DNA of 64,000 bases from Pseudovibrio exalbescens DSM 16456 (GTDB lineage: Bacteria > Pseudomonadota > Alphaproteobacteria > Rhizobiales > Stappiaceae): contig NZ_AUGS01000002.1 in the NCBI RefSeq assembly GCF_000422785.1, forward strand, positions 372,001-436,000, given 5' to 3'. The notes under the pieces were generated by a model. It did no database searches, was not told the DNA's origin, and was given only the letters and a program-made list of their open reading frames with translations. Positions within the stretch are counted from its first letter, which is position 1. Every line of letters begins with the position of its first letter. Positions 1 to 8,061 of this stretch are shown here, one piece after another. Position numbers and translations under genes: made by a program.

Positions 1-840
1 AAGCGTGAACACATTACAGACCACCTGATCCTGATTCTCGGCGCGGTGTTCATGATTGCGCCCGTTATCGTGGCCTTCATGACATCCACCCATGATGCTG
101 TTTCGGTTTATCGAAACGGCCTGCAAATGACATGGGGCGGGCATTTCTCCGATACATACAGTGCGGTCCTGACGGAAGCCGGGGGCTTCACCAAGGAGGT
201 GACGGGCTTCACCATGCTCAAGAACTCCATGATTCTGGGGCTGGGATTTGCCATCGGCAAAATCATCATTTCCATGTTGGCTGCCTATGCGATTGTTTAT
301 TTCCGCTTTCCACTCGCCAGCTTCTGCTTCTGGGTCATTTTCGCCACCTTGTTGTTGCCGCTGGAGGTGCGCATTCTGCCCAGCTACGAGATCGTTCAGG
401 GCCTTGGCATGATGAATTCCTATTCGGGATTGATCGTGCCCTTGATCGCCTCGGCAACCGGAACTTTCTACTTCCGGCAGTTTTTCAAATCCGTGCCGGA
501 TGAACTGGTGGAAGCAGCCCGCATAGACGGTGCCGGCCCGATCAAGTTCTTCATCGACATTCTGGTGCCGTTGTCCAAGACGATGATTGCGGCAATCTTC
601 ATCATCATGTTCGTCTACGGGTGGAACCAGTACCTCTGGCCAACCCTGATCACAACCGATGAGACCTTCTTCACATTGGTGCGCGGGATGCGCCAGATTT
701 TGCAGGTCTGGATTGGGGCGCAAATACCTGAAACCAATCAGGCAATGGCGCTTGCCGTGCTGGCCATGCTGCCGCCGGTTATCGTTGTGATTGTTTTCCA
801 GTCCTGGTTTGTCAAAGGTCTGGTGGAAAGCGAGAAATAA
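1..840 (+). CDS. ugpE: sn-glycerol-3-phosphate ABC transporter permease UgpE (5' end cut by window)
   Basis: Inner-membrane permease subunit of the UgpABCE importer for glycerol-3-phosphate and glycerophosphodiesters. The reading frame is open from base 1 (K-R-E-H-I-T-D at the left edge), so the N-terminus lies outside the window; a GTG at 46 is internal, not a start. Several hydrophobic segments are visible. The permease EAA loop reads [18 protein letters not shown] near base 510, followed by VPLSKT, and the C-terminus KGLVESEK closely resembles E. coli UgpE (RGLVDSEK). It is followed after one base by the ATPase gene ugpC, as in canonical ugp operons. The closeness to UgpE as I remember it makes me prefer this over a generic carbohydrate permease. 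Confidence 0.9.
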   Translation, partial: KREHITDHLILILGAVFMIAPVIVAFMTSTHDAVSVYRNGLQMTWGGHFSDTYSAVLTEAGGFTKEVTGFTMLKNSMILGLGFAIGKIIISMLAAYAIVYFRFPLASFCFWVIFATLLLPLEVRILPSYEIVQGLGMMNSYSGLIVPLIASATGTFYFRQFFKSVPDELVEAARIDGAGPIKFFIDILVPLSKTMIAAIFIIMFVYGWNQYLWPTLITTDETFFTLVRGMRQILQVWIGAQIPETNQAMALAVLAMLPPVIVVIVFQSWFVKGLVESEK

Positions 841-841
841 A

Positions 842-1945
842 ATGGCAGGCATCACTCTTAGCAACGTTCGCAAGACCTATGCCGGTGGAGTTGCCGCCGT
901 GAAAGGCGTCTCCATCGATATTGAAGATGGTGAGTTCATCGTGCTGGTGGGCCCGTCGGGCTGCGGAAAGTCCACCTTGCTGCGTATGGTTGCCGGGCTT
1001 GAAGCGATCACCGAAGGCGAAATCTCCATTGGCGATCGGGTGGTCAACAAGATCGAACCTGCAGATCGCGACATCGCCATGGTCTTCCAAAATTATGCGC
1101 TCTACCCGCATATGACCGTTTACAACAACCTGGCGTACGGCCTTAAAAACCGAGGCATCAAAAAGGAAGAGATTGACCGGCGGGTTCGCGAAGCTGCGCG
1201 TATTCTTGAAATCGCGGACTACCTGGATCGCAAACCCCGTGCCCTGTCTGGTGGTCAACGTCAGCGTGTGGCGATGGGGCGTGCTATTGTGCGCGAACCA
1301 AAGGCGTTTCTGTTTGATGAGCCTCTCTCGAACTTGGACGCCAAACTGCGCGTTCAAATGCGCATTGAAATCAAGAAGCTGCAAAAGGCACTCGGCACAA
1401 CCAGCCTTTATGTGACACATGATCAGCTCGAAGCCATGACACTGGCAGACCGCCTCGTCGTGCTTAATGGCGGTCAGGTCGAGCAAATCGGCACGCCAAT
1501 TGATGTCTATGAAAATCCGGCCTCCACGTTTGTGGCCAGTTTCATCGGCTCACCGGCCATGAACTTGATGGAAATCGAACGGGATAACGCTCAGTGGCAT
1601 CTCAGCCGGGGTGACGGTCTGTCCCTTAAGTCGGAGCTTGAAGAGCGCAGTGCCATTTTGGGTCTGCGTCCGGAAGATTTGCATATCGTTGAGGATGAGA
1701 CCCAGCTTGAGGATCCACTTGTTCTCTCCCTCATCGTATCGGCCGTAGAGCCTGTCGGGGCGGAGAGCTATGTTCATGCCACCCTCGGAGAGCAGGGGCA
1801 GGAAGTGATTGTGCGTGCGCCAGGCAAGCAGCATTTTGAAGTTGGTTCTGTGCTCAAGGTGGCTGCAAAGCGAGAAAAACTCCACTTTTTCTCCTCGGAG
1901 ACCGGCAAAGCCCTCACATCGACCGGTAAACTTCAGCCGGCATGA
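842..1945 (+). CDS. ugpC: ABC transporter ATP-binding protein UgpC
   Basis: ATPase of the glycerol-3-phosphate importer (367 aa), acting on the cytoplasmic face with UgpA/UgpE. The ATG at 842 begins one base after the ugpE stop and gives [13 protein letters not shown]; an upstream in-frame start would overlap ugpE and is unlikely. Walker A is GPSGCGKST (about residues 37-45), the Q-loop is [12 protein letters not shown], the signature is [14 protein letters not shown], Walker B is [12 protein letters not shown], and the H-loop is YVTHDQ. The C-terminal 130 residues form the regulatory TOBE/MalK-like domain ([10 protein letters not shown]). The MalK/UgpC/MsmK ATPases are interchangeable in sequence, so the Ugp name rests mainly on the neighbouring permease. 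Confidence 0.88.
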   Translation: MAGITLSNVRKTYAGGVAAVKGVSIDIEDGEFIVLVGPSGCGKSTLLRMVAGLEAITEGEISIGDRVVNKIEPADRDIAMVFQNYALYPHMTVYNNLAYGLKNRGIKKEEIDRRVREAARILEIADYLDRKPRALSGGQRQRVAMGRAIVREPKAFLFDEPLSNLDAKLRVQMRIEIKKLQKALGTTSLYVTHDQLEAMTLADRLVVLNGGQVEQIGTPIDVYENPASTFVASFIGSPAMNLMEIERDNAQWHLSRGDGLSLKSELEERSAILGLRPEDLHIVEDETQLEDPLVLSLIVSAVEPVGAESYVHATLGEQGQEVIVRAPGKQHFEVGSVLKVAAKREKLHFFSSETGKALTSTGKLQPA

Positions 1946-1971
1946 TGGGCAGACAAGCCTTTTCACGCGTC

Positions 1972-2001
1972 AAAGCCCGGCCAATGCGCCGGGCTTTGTG
2001 T
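1972..2001 (+). terminator. Hairpin terminator after ugpC
   Basis: Perfect 9-bp stem AAAGCCCGG (1972-1980) and CCGGGCTTT (1989-1997) around an 8-nt loop, followed by TGTGTCTTT. The T-rich tail is interrupted, so termination may be partial. It lies 26 bp past the ugpC stop and closes the ugp operon. Confidence 0.7.
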
Positions 2002-2067
2002 CTTTGCGCTGAAAACCTGTGTCATTTGACCGCAGAAAGCTGCTTTGCGGTTTTCTGAGAAATAACT

Positions 2068-2082
2068 TGATATAGAAACTCA
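2068..2082. promoter_or_regulatory. Possible RirA-type iron box upstream of hutW
   Basis: The sequence reads TGA-N9-TCA (TGA 2068-2070, TCA 2080-2082), the form reported for the rhizobial iron-responsive operator bound by RirA. It overlaps a possible -10 element GATATA (2069-2074) with TTGCGG 18 nt upstream, and lies 30 bp before the haem-use gene hutW. Such a short pattern occurs by chance fairly often, so the call leans on context. Confidence 0.4.
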
Positions 2083-2111
2083 TATTTAGCCAGCTGCCGC
2101 TAGCGAACTCC

Positions 2112-3479
2112 ATGAACAACAAGCAGGTCTTCATGAGCGCAGCGGAGCTTGAGCGATTTTTCGCAGATACATCTGGCAATCCTATCCAGCACGCCTTCTC
2201 GCGGCGGGGTGGTCACATGCCGGGCGCCTCCGGTGAGCCAGTTGCCGCAGATGCCCACCAGAGCATTTGGCGGCAAGTCCAAGACCAGCCGCGGTCTGGC
2301 CCCACGGTCATGTACCTGCATGTGCCGTTTTGCGCCAACCACTGCCTTTTTTGCGGCTTCTATCGCAACAAGTGGACTGATGACGCCTCCGCTCCCTATA
2401 CGGATGCTCTCCTTCAGGAGTTGGAAATGGAAGCGACGTCCCCTGCCGCGCAATCAGCTCCCATCAACGCGGTATACTTCGGCGGAGGAACGCCCACTGC
2501 TCTTCATGCGCAGGATCTGAAGCGCCTAGTCGCGCGAATTCGTGAGCTTTATCCGCTGGCTTCAGACTGCGAGATTACGGTAGAAGGCAGGATCTATCAT
2601 TTTGATAATGACAAGATCGAGGCCTGTCTGGATGCGGGCGCCAACCGGCTTTCTACCGGTACACAATCCTTTGATACCCGTGTACGCAGGCGTCAGGGCC
2701 GAAAGGTAAGCGGCGAGGAGGCGCGGCGGTTTTTTGAAGGTCTGCGGGATCGCAATCGCGCCGCCATTATATGTGATCTCATTCTGGGGCTGCCCGATCA
2801 GGACGAAGAGATTTGGCAGGCCGACCTCAAAACGGTTGTTGATTTGGGCCTTGATGGCGTGGATTTGTATACGCTTGCCGTGTTTCCGGGGGCTCCGCTT
2901 TTCAAAGCCATCGAGAAAGGCAAGATCAGTCCGGCAGCGCCTTTGCCGCATCAAGGGCTCATGTATGAAACGGGCCTCACCTTTCTTCAGCGCCAAGGTT
3001 GGCGCCAGTTGTCCTCAAGCCATTGGGCCAGCGGGACGCGGGAACGTAATCTGTATAACACGCTGATCAAATCAGGCGCACAGTGCCTCGCGTTCGGCGC
3101 GGGCGCGGGGGGCAACCTCAACGGCTACAGCTACTCGGTTCAGAGTGAGTTGGCCCATTACTATGACATGGTAAAAAAGGGTGAAAAGCCACTGGCATCG
3201 TTGGCCCGAAATGGCCCCTTGACCCCAGTCCTGAATGGTTTGGCCGCTGGCATTGAAACCATGCGGGTCGATTTGGCTGGGCTTGAACGCCACCCCGCCG
3301 TGCCGGAGGGCGTGCTGGCCTATCTGGCACCACTTCTGGACAATTGGCGAGCGGCCGATCTCATTACCGGTAACACAGTGATCCGGCTGACGACCGCGGG
3401 ACGGTTCTGGCATCAGACACTTCTGACACACCTAAAGGCAGCTGTGGCGGAGTATTGTGGGCCTCATCCTGAGCCTTGA
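2112..3479 (+). CDS. hutW: HutW/ChuW-type radical SAM protein (anaerobic haem degradation)
   Basis: 455-aa radical SAM enzyme of the HemN-like superfamily. The cluster motif is C74-x3-C78-x2-C81 (HVPFCANHCLFCGFY), followed by YFGGGTPTAL, STGTQSFD and a HemN-type core (DLILGLPDQ). ChuW/HutW proteins open the haem ring without oxygen by radical methyl transfer, releasing iron and a linear tetrapyrrole (anaerobilin). The gene directly precedes hutX, the usual partner, which supports HutW over coproporphyrinogen dehydrogenase HemN. The ATG at 2112 lacks a strong Shine-Dalgarno; an ATG at 2136 with AGG 8 nt upstream is a reasonable alternative. Cytoplasmic. A possible RirA iron box lies just upstream. 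Confidence 0.8.
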   Translation: MNNKQVFMSAAELERFFADTSGNPIQHAFSRRGGHMPGASGEPVAADAHQSIWRQVQDQPRSGPTVMYLHVPFCANHCLFCGFYRNKWTDDASAPYTDALLQELEMEATSPAAQSAPINAVYFGGGTPTALHAQDLKRLVARIRELYPLASDCEITVEGRIYHFDNDKIEACLDAGANRLSTGTQSFDTRVRRRQGRKVSGEEARRFFEGLRDRNRAAIICDLILGLPDQDEEIWQADLKTVVDLGLDGVDLYTLAVFPGAPLFKAIEKGKISPAAPLPHQGLMYETGLTFLQRQGWRQLSSSHWASGTRERNLYNTLIKSGAQCLAFGAGAGGNLNGYSYSVQSELAHYYDMVKKGEKPLASLARNGPLTPVLNGLAAGIETMRVDLAGLERHPAVPEGVLAYLAPLLDNWRAADLITGNTVIRLTTAGRFWHQTLLTHLKAAVAEYCGPHPEP

Positions 3480-3523
3480 CCCTGTTTTCCTCTACCAAAC
3501 ACAACAGATGGAGCTATTGCCTC

Positions 3524-4024
3524 ATGACAACGGTACTTGACGACCTGAAACGCAAACTTGCTGACAATCCGGCAGGCATTTTGGAAAACATTGCCAAGGA
3601 GCATCAGGTTTGTCTGGCTGACGCCATCAAATGCTTGCCTGCGGATATGTGGCGTGAACTGAGCGGGGACCACTTTGAGCGGGTTATCAAGGAAGTTCCA
3701 GACTGGGGGCAGGTCACCACCATTGCCAACACAGGGGACATGATCTTTGAGGTCTCCGGTGATTTCCCGCAGGGCACATTTGCCCGAGGCTACTATAACT
3801 TGAAAAAGACACAGGGTGGCTTTTCTGGCCACATCAAGGAAGATGCCTGTCATTCCATCTTGTTTTTGAAGCGTCCGTTCTTTTCCAAGCTGTCTGCGTC
3901 GATCAACTTCGTCAACGAGCAGGGCAATTGCTATTTGAAGATCTTCCTTGGACGAGACGAAGGGGGCGAGCTGCGCGCCGACCAACTGGAAAAATTCCAC
4001 GCGCTGTCCAACTGGGAGCACTAA
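3524..4024 (+). CDS. hutX: Haem-utilisation carrier protein HutX/ChuX family
   Basis: 166-aa cytoplasmic protein resembling HutX/ChuX, a small haem-binding protein that carries haem to the degrading enzyme. Recognisable segments are LADNPAGILENIAKEHQV near the N-terminus, LPADMWREL, DWGQVTTIANTGDMIFEV and the C-terminal block DACHSILFLKRPFFSKLS with SINFVNEQG, which form the split-barrel fold. The ATG at 3524 has GGAG about 10 nt upstream; a longer frame from TTG 3476 overlapping the hutW stop is less likely. It is co-transcribed with hutW (44-bp gap). No HutZ or HemS-type haem oxygenase is nearby, so in this window only the anaerobic route is represented. Confidence 0.8.
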   Translation: MTTVLDDLKRKLADNPAGILENIAKEHQVCLADAIKCLPADMWRELSGDHFERVIKEVPDWGQVTTIANTGDMIFEVSGDFPQGTFARGYYNLKKTQGGFSGHIKEDACHSILFLKRPFFSKLSASINFVNEQGNCYLKIFLGRDEGGELRADQLEKFHALSNWEH

Positions 4025-4117
4025 GCTCCATTTCTCCAAGCTTTCCACACAACCGGCAGAATCCGGGGCTTATCAGCGCCGGATTCTGCCCACCTTGGCG
4101 GTGAATGGTGCTGACAA

Positions 4118-4147
4118 CTTGAATCATTGCACCGATATCGCCATATT
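4118..4147 (+). promoter_or_regulatory. RpoH (sigma-32)-type promoter for hsp20
   Basis: CTTGAA (4118-4123), a 17-nt spacer and CCATATT (4141-4147) match the alphaproteobacterial heat-shock promoter pattern CTTGAA/C - N16-17 - CYTATNT. The predicted start near 4154 leaves a leader of about 84 nt before the hsp20 ATG at 4237. Confidence 0.65.
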
Positions 4148-4152
4148 CCAAG

Positions 4153-4236
4153 GCAACAGAGGCAGCTTGGCTGCCCTGACAAACCGGATGCCGAGCGAGG
4201 GTCCGGACCAAGGTCGCTTTGGAAAGGACTTTGACA
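4153..4236 (+). ncRNA. ROSE-type RNA thermometer in the hsp20 leader
   Basis: The leader ends in a hairpin that hides the Shine-Dalgarno sequence. The ROSE hallmark U-Y-G-C-U is present as UCGCU (4214-4218) facing AGGA (4225-4228) across a 6-nt loop, with the expected G-G pairing (4216/4226) and one unpaired C (4217). The stem continues with G4213-C4229, G4212-U4230, A4211-U4231, A4210-U4232 and C4209-G4233. Upstream is a perfect 6-bp hairpin, GGCAGC/GCTGCC (4161-4175), and a possible CCGGA/TCCGG stem, the multi-hairpin form typical of ROSE elements before rhizobial small heat-shock genes. Melting at high temperature would free the ribosome site. Confidence 0.78.
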
Positions 4237-4665
4237 ATGACGCGTATGTCAGCGTTTTCGAGCCCCTTCTTGTTGGGTTTCGACGATATTGAGCGTGTGC
4301 TCGATCGAGTGAGTAAGGGCGCCAATGATGGCTATCCGCCCTACAACATTGAAAGGCTGCCGGCCACGGCAGAAAAGAGCGATACAATCCGCATAACCAT
4401 TGCGGTTGCAGGATTTACCCGCGAACAGCTGGAAGTCTCCGTCGAAGAGAGCCAGCTCGTCATTCGCGGTCGCCAACAGGAAGACAAAAGCAAAGAATAT
4501 TTGCATCGGGGCATTGCCGCGCGCCAGTTCCAGCGTACCTTTGTTCTTGCCGAAGGTATCGAGATACTGGGCGCAGAGCTGTGCGACGGCCTGCTGTCCA
4601 TCGATCTGGCCCGGCCCGAACCGGAGCGCATTGTGCGCAAGATCGAAATTTCAGCGGGTGGCTAA
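4237..4665 (+). CDS. Small heat-shock protein, Hsp20/IbpA family
   Basis: 142-aa alpha-crystallin-domain chaperone that binds unfolding proteins and holds them for refolding. The N-terminal segment FLLGFDDIERVLDRVS is typical of rhizobial IbpA-like proteins. The alpha-crystallin domain runs from YNIERL (about residue 35) through DTIRITIAVAGFTREQLEVS and LVIRG to FQRTFVLAEGIEI and the closing GLLSIDLARPEPE. The ATG at 4237 is 8 nt after AGGA, which pairs into the leader hairpin; an ATG at 4246 is possible. Transcription from the RpoH-like promoter plus the thermometer gives two levels of heat control. Followed by a DUF1150 gene. Confidence 0.9.
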   Translation: MTRMSAFSSPFLLGFDDIERVLDRVSKGANDGYPPYNIERLPATAEKSDTIRITIAVAGFTREQLEVSVEESQLVIRGRQQEDKSKEYLHRGIAARQFQRTFVLAEGIEILGAELCDGLLSIDLARPEPERIVRKIEISAGG

Positions 4666-4721
4666 AGGCCTCAAAGCCTCACATCACGTGCAATACCAAT
4701 CAACAAACGAAGGAGAAGGCG

Positions 4722-4982
4722 ATGACTACGAATCCCTTCGCGGATGGCGGCATGGCCCAGGAAGCGTTTGCCGAATTTGGCACTGGAGAACTGGCTTACG
4801 TCAAAAAGGTAAGCGATGCCGATCTGCATCGCATGTTCCCCGGTGCGGACCTGGATGGCGTGGATCAACCCGTATGGGCGTTGTTGTCTGCAGATGGTTC
4901 TCCCATCTTGTTGACCGACAGCCGCGACGCGGCACTGGCCAATGCAATGGAGCAGGAGCTGGAAGCCGTTAGCCTCCATTAG
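4722..4982 (+). CDS. DUF1150 family protein
   Basis: 86-aa acidic protein of the DUF1150 family, frequently found next to hsp20 genes in alphaproteobacteria. The ATG at 4722 has AGGAG about 7 nt upstream. Visible features are YVKKVSDADLHRMFP, then VWALLSADGSPILLTDSRDAAL, the conserved family core. It has no signal peptide or membrane segment. It lies 56 bp after hsp20 and before a strong terminator, so it is probably in the same heat-induced transcript. Function unknown; a chaperone-associated role is inference from position only. Confidence 0.75.
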   Translation: MTTNPFADGGMAQEAFAEFGTGELAYVKKVSDADLHRMFPGADLDGVDQPVWALLSADGSPILLTDSRDAALANAMEQELEAVSLH

Positions 4983-5040
4983 GCCGGGCTTTGGCCAGCT
5001 GGTGCTGGTCCGTCACGCATCAAAAAAAGCATGTAAATAA

Positions 5041-5074
5041 AAGCCCCGGTACCAGATGGTACCGGGGCTTTTTT
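5041..5074. terminator. Strong intrinsic terminator between DUF1150 and ptsN
   Basis: Perfect 13-bp stem AAGCCCCGGTACC (5041-5053) and GGTACCGGGGCTT (5058-5070) with loop AGAT, followed by a T-run to 5074. On the minus strand the stem is followed by TTTTATTTA, so it can also stop the convergent ptsN transcript. Confidence 0.9.
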
Positions 5075-5112
5075 GAAACTCTTTGGCCGGTTCAGCCAAC
5101 GTACTTTGAAAG

Positions 5113-5583
5113 TCACGCCGGTGTTGTGGGCGACGTCGTGGGCTGCGTCAGTATTGAATACAACGCGGCCGCATCCTTTGTCGCGCGCAACTTTGAAGCC
5201 ACATCCTGATCACGCAGCACCCGTGCAACACGGGCCAGCGCCTTCAGGTGATCTGCACCAGCTCCTTCAGGAGCCAGCAGAGCAAAAATCAGGTCCACCG
5301 GTTGGTCGTCCAGACTTTCAAACTCAATTGGCTTGTCCAGACGAACAAACACGCCGTAGAGCCTGTCGATCTGCTGCAGCTTGCCATGGGGGATTGCCAC
5401 CCCGTTGCCGACACCCGTGGACCCAAGGCGCTCGCGTTGCAGCAGGGTATCAAAAATATCCCGCTCCGGCAGACCGCACAGGGGCGCGCCCTTGTGCGCG
5501 ATTTCCTGCAGCGCGTGCTTCTTGCTGTTGGCCTTGAGGCTGGGTACGACGGCCTCTGGACTCAGTAGTTCGATCAGCTCCAT
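5113..5583 (-). CDS. ptsN: PTS IIA-like nitrogen-regulatory protein PtsN (EIIA-Ntr)
   Basis: 156-aa regulatory phosphocarrier of the nitrogen PTS; it does not transport sugar but signals through its phosphorylation state. It starts MELIELLSPEAVVPSLK from the ATG at 5583; a longer upstream frame is not conserved. The EIIA active site is VGNGVAIPHGK with the phosphorylatable His near residue 66, followed by VFVRLDKPIEFESLDDQPVDLIFALLAP. It is the last gene of the rpoN-hpf-ptsN unit, the usual order. EIIA-Ntr of this kind is a typical alphaproteobacterial PTS component, in contrast to the sugar PTS at 42829-46859. Confidence 0.95.
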   Translation of the reverse strand: MELIELLSPEAVVPSLKANSKKHALQEIAHKGAPLCGLPERDIFDTLLQRERLGSTGVGNGVAIPHGKLQQIDRLYGVFVRLDKPIEFESLDDQPVDLIFALLAPEGAGADHLKALARVARVLRDQDVASKLRATKDAAALYSILTQPTTSPTTPA

Positions 5584-5610
5584 CTCACGATCCGTGATCA
5601 CTGAAAAGCT

Positions 5611-5634
5611 GCAAAGCCGGCGAACCGGCTTTGC
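5611..5634 (-). terminator. Hairpin between hpf and ptsN
   Basis: Perfect 10-bp stem GCAAAGCCGG (5611-5620) and CCGGCTTTGC (5625-5634) with a CGAA loop, followed on the minus strand by AGCTTTTCAG. With only a short T tract it may be a partial terminator or a processing/stability element that sets ptsN expression below hpf. Confidence 0.6.
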
Positions 5635-5650
5635 AAATAACGAAAATGTC

Positions 5651-6238
5651 TCATCCCGCCTCGGCGTTCGCCGCCAATCCTGGATCAATCCAGCCGATGT
5701 TGCCATCGGGGCGACGGAATACGACATTTACTCCGCCATTGCCGGCGTTCCGGAACATGACCACTGGTGCTTCAGAAAGGTCAAGCTCCATCACTGCCAT
5801 GCCAACGGTCATGGTTTTCACCTTTGCCGAGGTTTCTGCGACTACAATTGGATTGTAGTCCTCAGGAACTTCTTCTTCGCCTTCCGGATCAGCCAGAACG
5901 TACGAAGTTGCTTCAAAGATGCCCTTGTCCGCATGGGCGCCGTTTTTGTGCGCTTTCAGCTTTCTGTTGTAGCGCCGCAGACGTTTTTCAATTCGTTCTG
6001 CCGCTATGTCAAAACTCTGTCGAGCATCCTGGCTATCACCGGAAGCCTGCAACACGACACCGGTACTCAGGCTTAGTGTGCATTCGGACCGGAAGCCGGA
6101 ACCCTCTCGCGAAATTGTCACATGACCTGAATATGCGCCCGGGTAGTATTTCTCCAGCGCGTCTGCAATCCGGTTTTCGACGTGGATGCGAGTAGCATCA
6201 CCAATGTCCACGTTTCTTCCCGAAATACGCAATGTCAT
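5651..6238 (-). CDS. hpf: Ribosome hibernation promoting factor, long form
   Basis: 195-aa protein that pairs 70S ribosomes into inactive 100S dimers in stationary phase. The N-terminal S30AE domain runs from MTLRISGRNVDIGDATRIHVENRI to about residue 110 (IEKRLRRYNRKLKAHK). A linker follows, then the C-terminal dimerisation domain (VAVMELDLSEAPVVMFRN) that marks the long form found in bacteria lacking RMF. It lies between rpoN and ptsN, as in most proteobacteria. The ATG at 6238 fits the family start. Its own promoter is visible upstream (6373-6401). Confidence 0.93.
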   Translation of the reverse strand: MTLRISGRNVDIGDATRIHVENRIADALEKYYPGAYSGHVTISREGSGFRSECTLSLSTGVVLQASGDSQDARQSFDIAAERIEKRLRRYNRKLKAHKNGAHADKGIFEATSYVLADPEGEEEVPEDYNPIVVAETSAKVKTMTVGMAVMELDLSEAPVVMFRNAGNGGVNVVFRRPDGNIGWIDPGLAANAEAG

Positions 6239-6372
6239 GGGAACCTCATATGTTAGAAACGACTCAAAGCGGCGAAAAGCAAATCCAATTACGGAAAACC
6301 TTCCGACACTTACACAATGGACCAGCTAAAAAGAAAGTGCCACCTTTTTTGGGCCGTTGGCCTAACGCTGGC

Positions 6373-6401
6373 TATCTAATCTGGGGGATACTAAAAGTCA
6401 A
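6373..6401 (-). promoter_or_regulatory. Sigma-70-type promoter for hpf-ptsN
   Basis: On the minus strand: TTGACT (6401-6396), 17-nt spacer, TAGATA (6378-6373). It would start transcription near 6366, about 130 nt before the hpf ATG, so hpf and ptsN can be expressed independently of rpoN. Confidence 0.6.
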
Positions 6402-6457
6402 CTGAAGTCCTTGGAAACTCTTGGTCCGGTGGATCGGCCCGTTTCCCCGCCAAATCC

Positions 6458-7987
6458 CTAGGCTCTTGCTCGCTTTTCCCGGCGTCGTTGCACCGAGGAG
6501 GGGATTTTCATCGCCTCGCGGTATTTTGCCACTGTGCGCCGAGCGATATCCACACCGTCTTGTTTGAGCAGCTTTACGAGGGTGTCATCAGACAGGATTG
6601 CCTTGGGATCTTCGTTATCAATCAGATGCTTGATCTTGTAGCGTACAGCCTCGCCGGATAGTGCATCGCCGCCTTCCGTTGCGTTGATCGCTGACGAAAA
6701 GAAGTACTTCAGCTCAAAGATACCTCGCGGTGTGGCAATGTATTTGTTGGAGGTAACCCGGCTGACCGTAGACTCGTGCATGCCAATTGCATCGGCAATC
6801 GTTTTCAGGTTCAGCGGACGCAGATACTGGACGCCATGAGCCAGAAATCCATCTTGTTGGCGCACAATCTCCGAAGAGACCTTCAAGATTGTCTTGGCCC
6901 GCTGATCCAGACTCTTCACCAGCCAGTTGGCCGTCTGAATACAGTCGGTGAAATAGGCCAGATCCTGATCATTCTTAACAGTGCTGCTGATCTGGGAATA
7001 ATAGGTCTGGTTCACCAGCACCCGTGGAAGGGTGTCGGGGTTCAATTCCACCACCCAGCCTCCATCACTACCGGGACGTACAATGGCATCGGGCACAACG
7101 GGCTGAACCGCTTCCGTGCCGAATGACGCACCGGGCTTGGGATTCAACGCCTTGATCTCGCGGATCATGTCGCTCAGGTCGTCGTCATCCACGGCGCACA
7201 GGCGTTTCAAGCTGGCGACATCGTAGCGGGCCAGCAGATCGATGTTCTCTACCAGTTGCTGCATGGCGGGATCGTACCGATCCTTCTCTCGCAACTGGAT
7301 TGCCAGACATTCCGCCAGCGAGCGGGCAAACACACCACTGGGTTCCAGTGTCTGCAACGACCGAATGATCCGCTCCAGATGGGCCTGTTCAATCCCGAGC
7401 CGGTCGGCAGTTTCCTGCATGTCTATGGCCAGATAGCCATTGTCGTCCAGGCTGTCGATCAGATTCTTGGCGATCAATTGATCCGTTGGGGATGTCACGG
7501 CCAGCGAGAGCTGCTCCACCAGAAAGTCTTTCAGGGAAACATCCGAGGCTACAAAGGCCTCAAGGTTGTAGTCAGCCGTTGCTACGGTGCCATTGGCTGG
7601 CGGTTGCCATTGGTCGCCCTTCAGCGCAGTTGGATCAAGCGTGGGTTGGCTTCCATTGTCGTCGGGAAACACGTTGCCAAGGTCCGCATCCATCTGACTG
7701 GACATGTCAGAGGCGTTGGTTGCCAGCTGCGTTTCCAGCCATTCACTGTCGTCGCGTGTGGCCGAGGCGTTGTCGCTCTCGTCGCCGGAAGACGCGTCCA
7801 TGTCGCCGTCGGACGACGGGTATTCTTCTTCCGCGCGTTCCAGAAACGGGTTACTTTCCAACTCGTTGTCGACATAGGACACCAGATCCAAGCTGGAGAG
7901 TTGCAACAGCTTGATCGCCTGCATCAGCTGAGGTGTCATCACCAGCTGTTGGCTTTGCCGTATCTCGAGCTTGGGTGTTAAAGCCAT
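6458..7987 (-). CDS. rpoN: RNA polymerase sigma-54 factor RpoN
   Basis: 509-aa alternative sigma factor that recognises -24/-12 promoters and needs an AAA+ activator. Region I is the glutamine-rich start (MALTPKLEIRQSQQLVMTPQLMQAIKLLQ). An acidic region II lies at about residues 50-120. The core-binding domain follows. The C-terminus carries the DNA-binding helix-turn-helix and the RpoN box ARRTVAKYRE (about 482-491). The ATG at 7987 is 12 nt after AGGAGG. It lies between lptB and hpf. A near-consensus sigma-54 site on the opposite strand (8021-8038) overlaps the region where its own promoter should be. Confidence 0.97.
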   Translation of the reverse strand: MALTPKLEIRQSQQLVMTPQLMQAIKLLQLSSLDLVSYVDNELESNPFLERAEEEYPSSDGDMDASSGDESDNASATRDDSEWLETQLATNASDMSSQMDADLGNVFPDDNGSQPTLDPTALKGDQWQPPANGTVATADYNLEAFVASDVSLKDFLVEQLSLAVTSPTDQLIAKNLIDSLDDNGYLAIDMQETADRLGIEQAHLERIIRSLQTLEPSGVFARSLAECLAIQLREKDRYDPAMQQLVENIDLLARYDVASLKRLCAVDDDDLSDMIREIKALNPKPGASFGTEAVQPVVPDAIVRPGSDGGWVVELNPDTLPRVLVNQTYYSQISSTVKNDQDLAYFTDCIQTANWLVKSLDQRAKTILKVSSEIVRQQDGFLAHGVQYLRPLNLKTIADAIGMHESTVSRVTSNKYIATPRGIFELKYFFSSAINATEGGDALSGEAVRYKIKHLIDNEDPKAILSDDTLVKLLKQDGVDIARRTVAKYREAMKIPSSVQRRREKRARA

Positions 7988-8020
7988 GCTAAATCGCGTC
8001 CTCCTGCGTCGCTCGGCTAT

Positions 8021-8038
8021 TTGGCACGAAACATGCTT
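8021..8038 (+). promoter_or_regulatory. Sigma-54-type -24/-12 element between rpoN and lptB
   Basis: TTGGCACG, four bases, ATGCTT: the GG and GC dinucleotides are exactly 10 nt apart, and the element matches YTGGCACG-N4-TTGCW except for one T to A. It points to the plus strand, away from rpoN and antisense into the 3' end of lptB. It may bind RpoN and act in autoregulation, or drive an antisense RNA. Confidence 0.5.
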
Positions 8039-8061
8039 GGGAAGCTAGCACATCTTTCCGG

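Noticed and set aside
6317-6340. Minus-strand TGGCAC followed by a T-rich stretch resembling a sigma-54 promoter upstream of hpf
   Set aside because: The GG and GC dinucleotides are 13 nt apart rather than 10, while a good sigma-70 promoter exists at 6373-6401.
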